Positions 61,700 to 64,000 of a stretch of DNA of 64,000 nt are shown in pieces (the first letter of the stretch is position 1; every line of letters starts with the position of its first letter). The stretch is from contig NZ_CP009241.1 of assembly GCF_000758525.1 (NCBI RefSeq), positions 5,704,001-5,768,000 of the forward strand, written 5' to 3'. The position numbers and the translations under genes were made by a program. The notes under the pieces were generated by a model. The model was given only the letters and a program-made list of their open reading frames with translations. It was not told the origin of the DNA and did not search any database. This DNA is from Paenibacillus sp. FSL H7-0357. GTDB taxonomy: Bacteria; Bacillota; Bacilli; Paenibacillales; Paenibacillaceae.

Positions 61700-63646
61700 T
61701 CACTCTGCTTTGTCATTCTTATCATTCACGGAAGACCCCATATAAATCCTGATTGTCGAACCTTGTTCGACTCTAGCTCCCGCTTTGGGGGCCTGATTGA
61801 CTACGGTATTGCCTGAGCCTGAACGCACGAGCGTAAAATTCATGTTGAGATCTTCATAAATATCCTGAACTGTGGCGCCTGTCAGATCGGGAACCGTCAC
61901 AATCGGAGTCTCTCCGTACTTATAGGTTTTGGGAAGCTGGTCTTTACGCTCCGGCACCTTCAAATAACGCAGGGAGTCCTCAAGAATGTTCTGTACGATC
62001 GGAGCCGCCACCACGCCCCCAAACTGTATGCCCTGTGGATTATCCACCGCAGTGTACACAACAATCTGCGGGTCATCCGCAGGCGCAAAGCCTACAAAAG
62101 ATACGATATGCTCTGTAGGAGAATATCGGCCATTGATTACTTTCTGTGCCGTCCCTGTCTTGCCCCCCACACGGTAGCCGTCAATAAATGCCGGCCGGCC
62201 GGTGCCTTTGGCAACTACGCTCTCAAGGGCAGCCCGCACCTTCTTCGAGGTTTCCTCGGAAATAACCTGCCGCACTTCCTGCGGCTTCACTTCCGATACC
62301 GTCTCACCGGTATCCGGATTAATCCATGCCTTGGCAACATGAGGCGTGTACAGCTTACCGCCGTTTATTGCCGCAGACACTGCCGCAATCTGCTGAATCG
62401 GTGTAACCGACACCCCTTGGCCAAAGGCTGTTGTAGCGAGTTCCACCGGCCCCACCTGCGAAGGCTTGAACAGGATGCCGCTTGCCTCCCCGTTCAAATC
62501 GATCCCCGTCTTCGTGCCAAAGCCGAAATCACGGATATATTTGAACAAGGTATCTTTGCCAAGACGCTGGCCCATCACGACAAAACCCGGGTTGCAGGAA
62601 TTCTCCACCACTTCCAGAAAGGTTTGGCTGCCATGGCCGCCTTTTTTCCAGCAGCGCAGCTTCGCCCCGCCGACCTCAATAAAACCGGGGTCAAAAAAAT
62701 GCTCATGCTGCAAATCCACCTTCCCCTCCTGCAGCGCCGCAGCCAGGGTAATAATCTTGAATGTCGAACCCGGTTCATACGTCATCCATATCGGCAGATT
62801 ACGGTTATACACTGCCGCATCGTATTCCTTGTAAGCGCCCGGCTCATAACCCGGCCGGCTCGCCATTGCCAGAATCTCGCCATTCTTCGGATTCATGGCA
62901 ATAGCCCAGCTGCCCTGAGCCTGATATTTCACCATTGCCTGATCCAGCTCACGTTCCATAATGGACTGGATCTGCTTATCAATGGTCAACTGCAGACTCA
63001 GTCCCTCCTGGGGTTCGAAATACTTCTCAGAGGAGCCAGGCATTAACCGGCCGCCTGCATCAGACAAATAGGATATTTTCCCGTCAATTCCCCGCAGCAG
63101 TTTATCGTAAATATTCTCAACGCCAGTGATGCCCTGATTATCAATTCCCGTGAACCCAAGAATATGGGCCGCCAAATCCCCGTAAGGATAATAACGTTTG
63201 TTGTCCTCAGCGACAACGATGCCCGGCAGCTGCAAATCACGGATGCTTGCGGCAAGCTCCATCGTAATTTTGCGGCCGCCGGGCTGTAACTTCACCGAAG
63301 ACTTCCCTTTAGACAGCAGCGTCACTAGCTTCACCTCAGTCATGCCGAGTAGTGGAGCCAGCTGTTGTGCTGTTCCTTGCTTATCCTTCACCTGCACAGG
63401 AACCGCATAAATCGTAGGCGAGCTGACATTATAGGCCAGTGACGTCCCTTCACGGTCCAATATTTCACCGCGTTTTGCAGTAAAAGGTATGTCACGGCGC
63501 AGCAAATTTTCCGCCTTGGCGCTGAGTTCTTCACCTTTGGACAACTGCACATAGGCAAGACGCACGGCCAGAGAGCCGAACAATACGGCCAATCCCAGCA
63601 GCGTCCACAGCATTCTCTGCCGAGTTACGACTTTCGAAACCTTCAT
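61700..63646 (-). CDS. spoVD: sporulation-specific class B PBP SpoVD
   Basis: 648 residues (B. subtilis SpoVD 645). One N-terminal membrane segment (MLWTLLGLAVLFGSLAVRLA), a PBP dimer domain with RGEILDREGTSLAYN, and the transpeptidase with PGSTFKIITLAAALQ (STFK), SCN in VVENSCNPGFV and KTGTA in VGGKTGTAQKV. A single C-terminal PASTA domain (VTVPDLTGATVQDIYEDLN) distinguishes it. It crosslinks cortex peptidoglycan with SpoVE. The order pbpB-spoVD-murE is as in Bacillus. Confidence 0.95.
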   Translation of the reverse strand: MKVSKVVTRQRMLWTLLGLAVLFGSLAVRLAYVQLSKGEELSAKAENLLRRDIPFTAKRGEILDREGTSLAYNVSSPTIYAVPVQVKDKQGTAQQLAPLLGMTEVKLVTLLSKGKSSVKLQPGGRKITMELAASIRDLQLPGIVVAEDNKRYYPYGDLAAHILGFTGIDNQGITGVENIYDKLLRGIDGKISYLSDAGGRLMPGSSEKYFEPQEGLSLQLTIDKQIQSIMERELDQAMVKYQAQGSWAIAMNPKNGEILAMASRPGYEPGAYKEYDAAVYNRNLPIWMTYEPGSTFKIITLAAALQEGKVDLQHEHFFDPGFIEVGGAKLRCWKKGGHGSQTFLEVVENSCNPGFVVMGQRLGKDTLFKYIRDFGFGTKTGIDLNGEASGILFKPSQVGPVELATTAFGQGVSVTPIQQIAAVSAAINGGKLYTPHVAKAWINPDTGETVSEVKPQEVRQVISEETSKKVRAALESVVAKGTGRPAFIDGYRVGGKTGTAQKVINGRYSPTEHIVSFVGFAPADDPQIVVYTAVDNPQGIQFGGVVAAPIVQNILEDSLRYLKVPERKDQLPKTYKYGETPIVTVPDLTGATVQDIYEDLNMNFTLVRSGSGNTVVNQAPKAGARVEQGSTIRIYMGSSVNDKNDKAE

Positions 63647-63822
63647 TCCGTTCTCCCCGCTTTCGCTCGTATAGACATGATCTCTTATCTCATGACTATT
63701 CGGGACAAACAGGGCTTAGAACAGCCTGTACGATTGCCGCTCATACGCTAATCAGGCTAACACGGTTTTACCGCTGCCGGAACGGCTTTGGTTCACTTCT
63801 TTAAATAGCCTGAGATCCCCGG

Positions 63823-64000
63823 CTACTCTTCCGCTGCATCCTCCACCGGCTCCGTAACCGGAATATCCTCACCGTATTCATTGATCGGATTGAGCTTCAG
63901 AGTAACCAGTGGCTTGCCATTTTTGATGCCTTCCGTTTGCTCGGAGACATACCCTTCGCCATCCACTGCAATGCCGATCTTCAGAAGATTGAGAATTTCC
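63823..64000 (-). CDS. pbpB: C-terminus of penicillin-binding protein 2B (partial)
   Basis: The last 58 or so codons of a gene that runs off the window. It reads EILNLLKIGIAVDGEGYVSE then QTEGIKNGKPLVTLKLNPIN and ends EPVEDAAEE. This is a degenerate PASTA-like end, as in PBP2B (FtsI), whose gene precedes spoVD in Bacillus. The identity rests on the position and the PASTA-like pattern; no catalytic part is visible here. 175 bp to spoVD hold nothing else. Confidence 0.7.
   Translation of the reverse strand, partial: EILNLLKIGIAVDGEGYVSEQTEGIKNGKPLVTLKLNPINEYGEDIPVTEPVEDAAEE

Overview
The window is chromosomal DNA of a spore-forming Bacillota, most probably Paenibacillus. The evidence is the division and cell-wall (dcw) cluster joined to spoIIGA-sigE-sigG, the ylmCDE-sepF-ylmGH-divIVA block, a PyrR-controlled pyr operon, LL-diaminopimelate aminotransferase, a long IleS2-type isoleucyl-tRNA synthetase behind a T-box, NucB, YmaF and YjcZ-like sporulation proteins. 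Gene families and order point to Paenibacillus; the species cannot be named.

Layout. 1-12.7 kb is an accessory stretch of single genes: a lipoprotein, a zinc-ribbon/PH protein, a GH26-PA14 beta-mannanase, a cytidine deaminase homologue, NucB, an SOS-box-controlled pair (WYL-like barrel plus LexA-type winged helix), a YjfB-like protein, an ImmA-type metallopeptidase, a BNR-repeat secreted protein, a ComB-type phosphatase, an AraC regulator, a beta-lactamase-fold protein and YmaF. Two of these genes (nucB, yjfB-like) share an unusual tandem 64-bp leader repeat that runs straight into the Shine-Dalgarno sequence.

12,783-20,830 is a decayed integrative element or prophage. It lies between two exact 73-bp copies of the 3' end of a tRNA-Ile(CAU) gene and its terminator. 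It holds the 3' end of a tyrosine integrase, a phage holin remnant, an interrupted OLD-type ATPase, a deleted Mrr-type nuclease, frameshifted small genes, and an intact cargo operon (YafY regulator, monooxygenase-like protein, NAD-binding reductase) plus an alpha/beta hydrolase.

20.8-30.7 kb has tRNA-Ile and tRNA-fMet, then the minus-strand operon pyrR-pyrB-pyrC-carA-carB-pyrF-pyrE with a promoter and a PyrR attenuator. pyrP, pyrK and pyrD are absent from it. 31-36 kb carries a GNAT acetyltransferase, dapL, an RluD-type synthase, lspA, a degenerate DksA-like protein and a DUF5665 protein.

36.2-64 kb is one long minus-strand succession. Read in transcription order it is: a pbpB C-terminus (cut by the window edge), spoVD, murE, murF, mraY, murD, spoVE/ftsW, murG, murA, divIB, ftsA, ftsZ, an Rpn-type nuclease, spoIIGA, sigE, sigG, ylmC, ylmD, ylmE, sepF, ylmG, ylmH, divIVA and ileS. 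These genes make the peptidoglycan precursor, build the divisome and switch on the first mother-cell and late forespore sigma factors. The ileS leader has been split by a 528-bp element with about 60-bp inverted ends and a hexanucleotide array, placed between the T-box terminator and the start codon. All statements come from reading the sequence; no database search was run.
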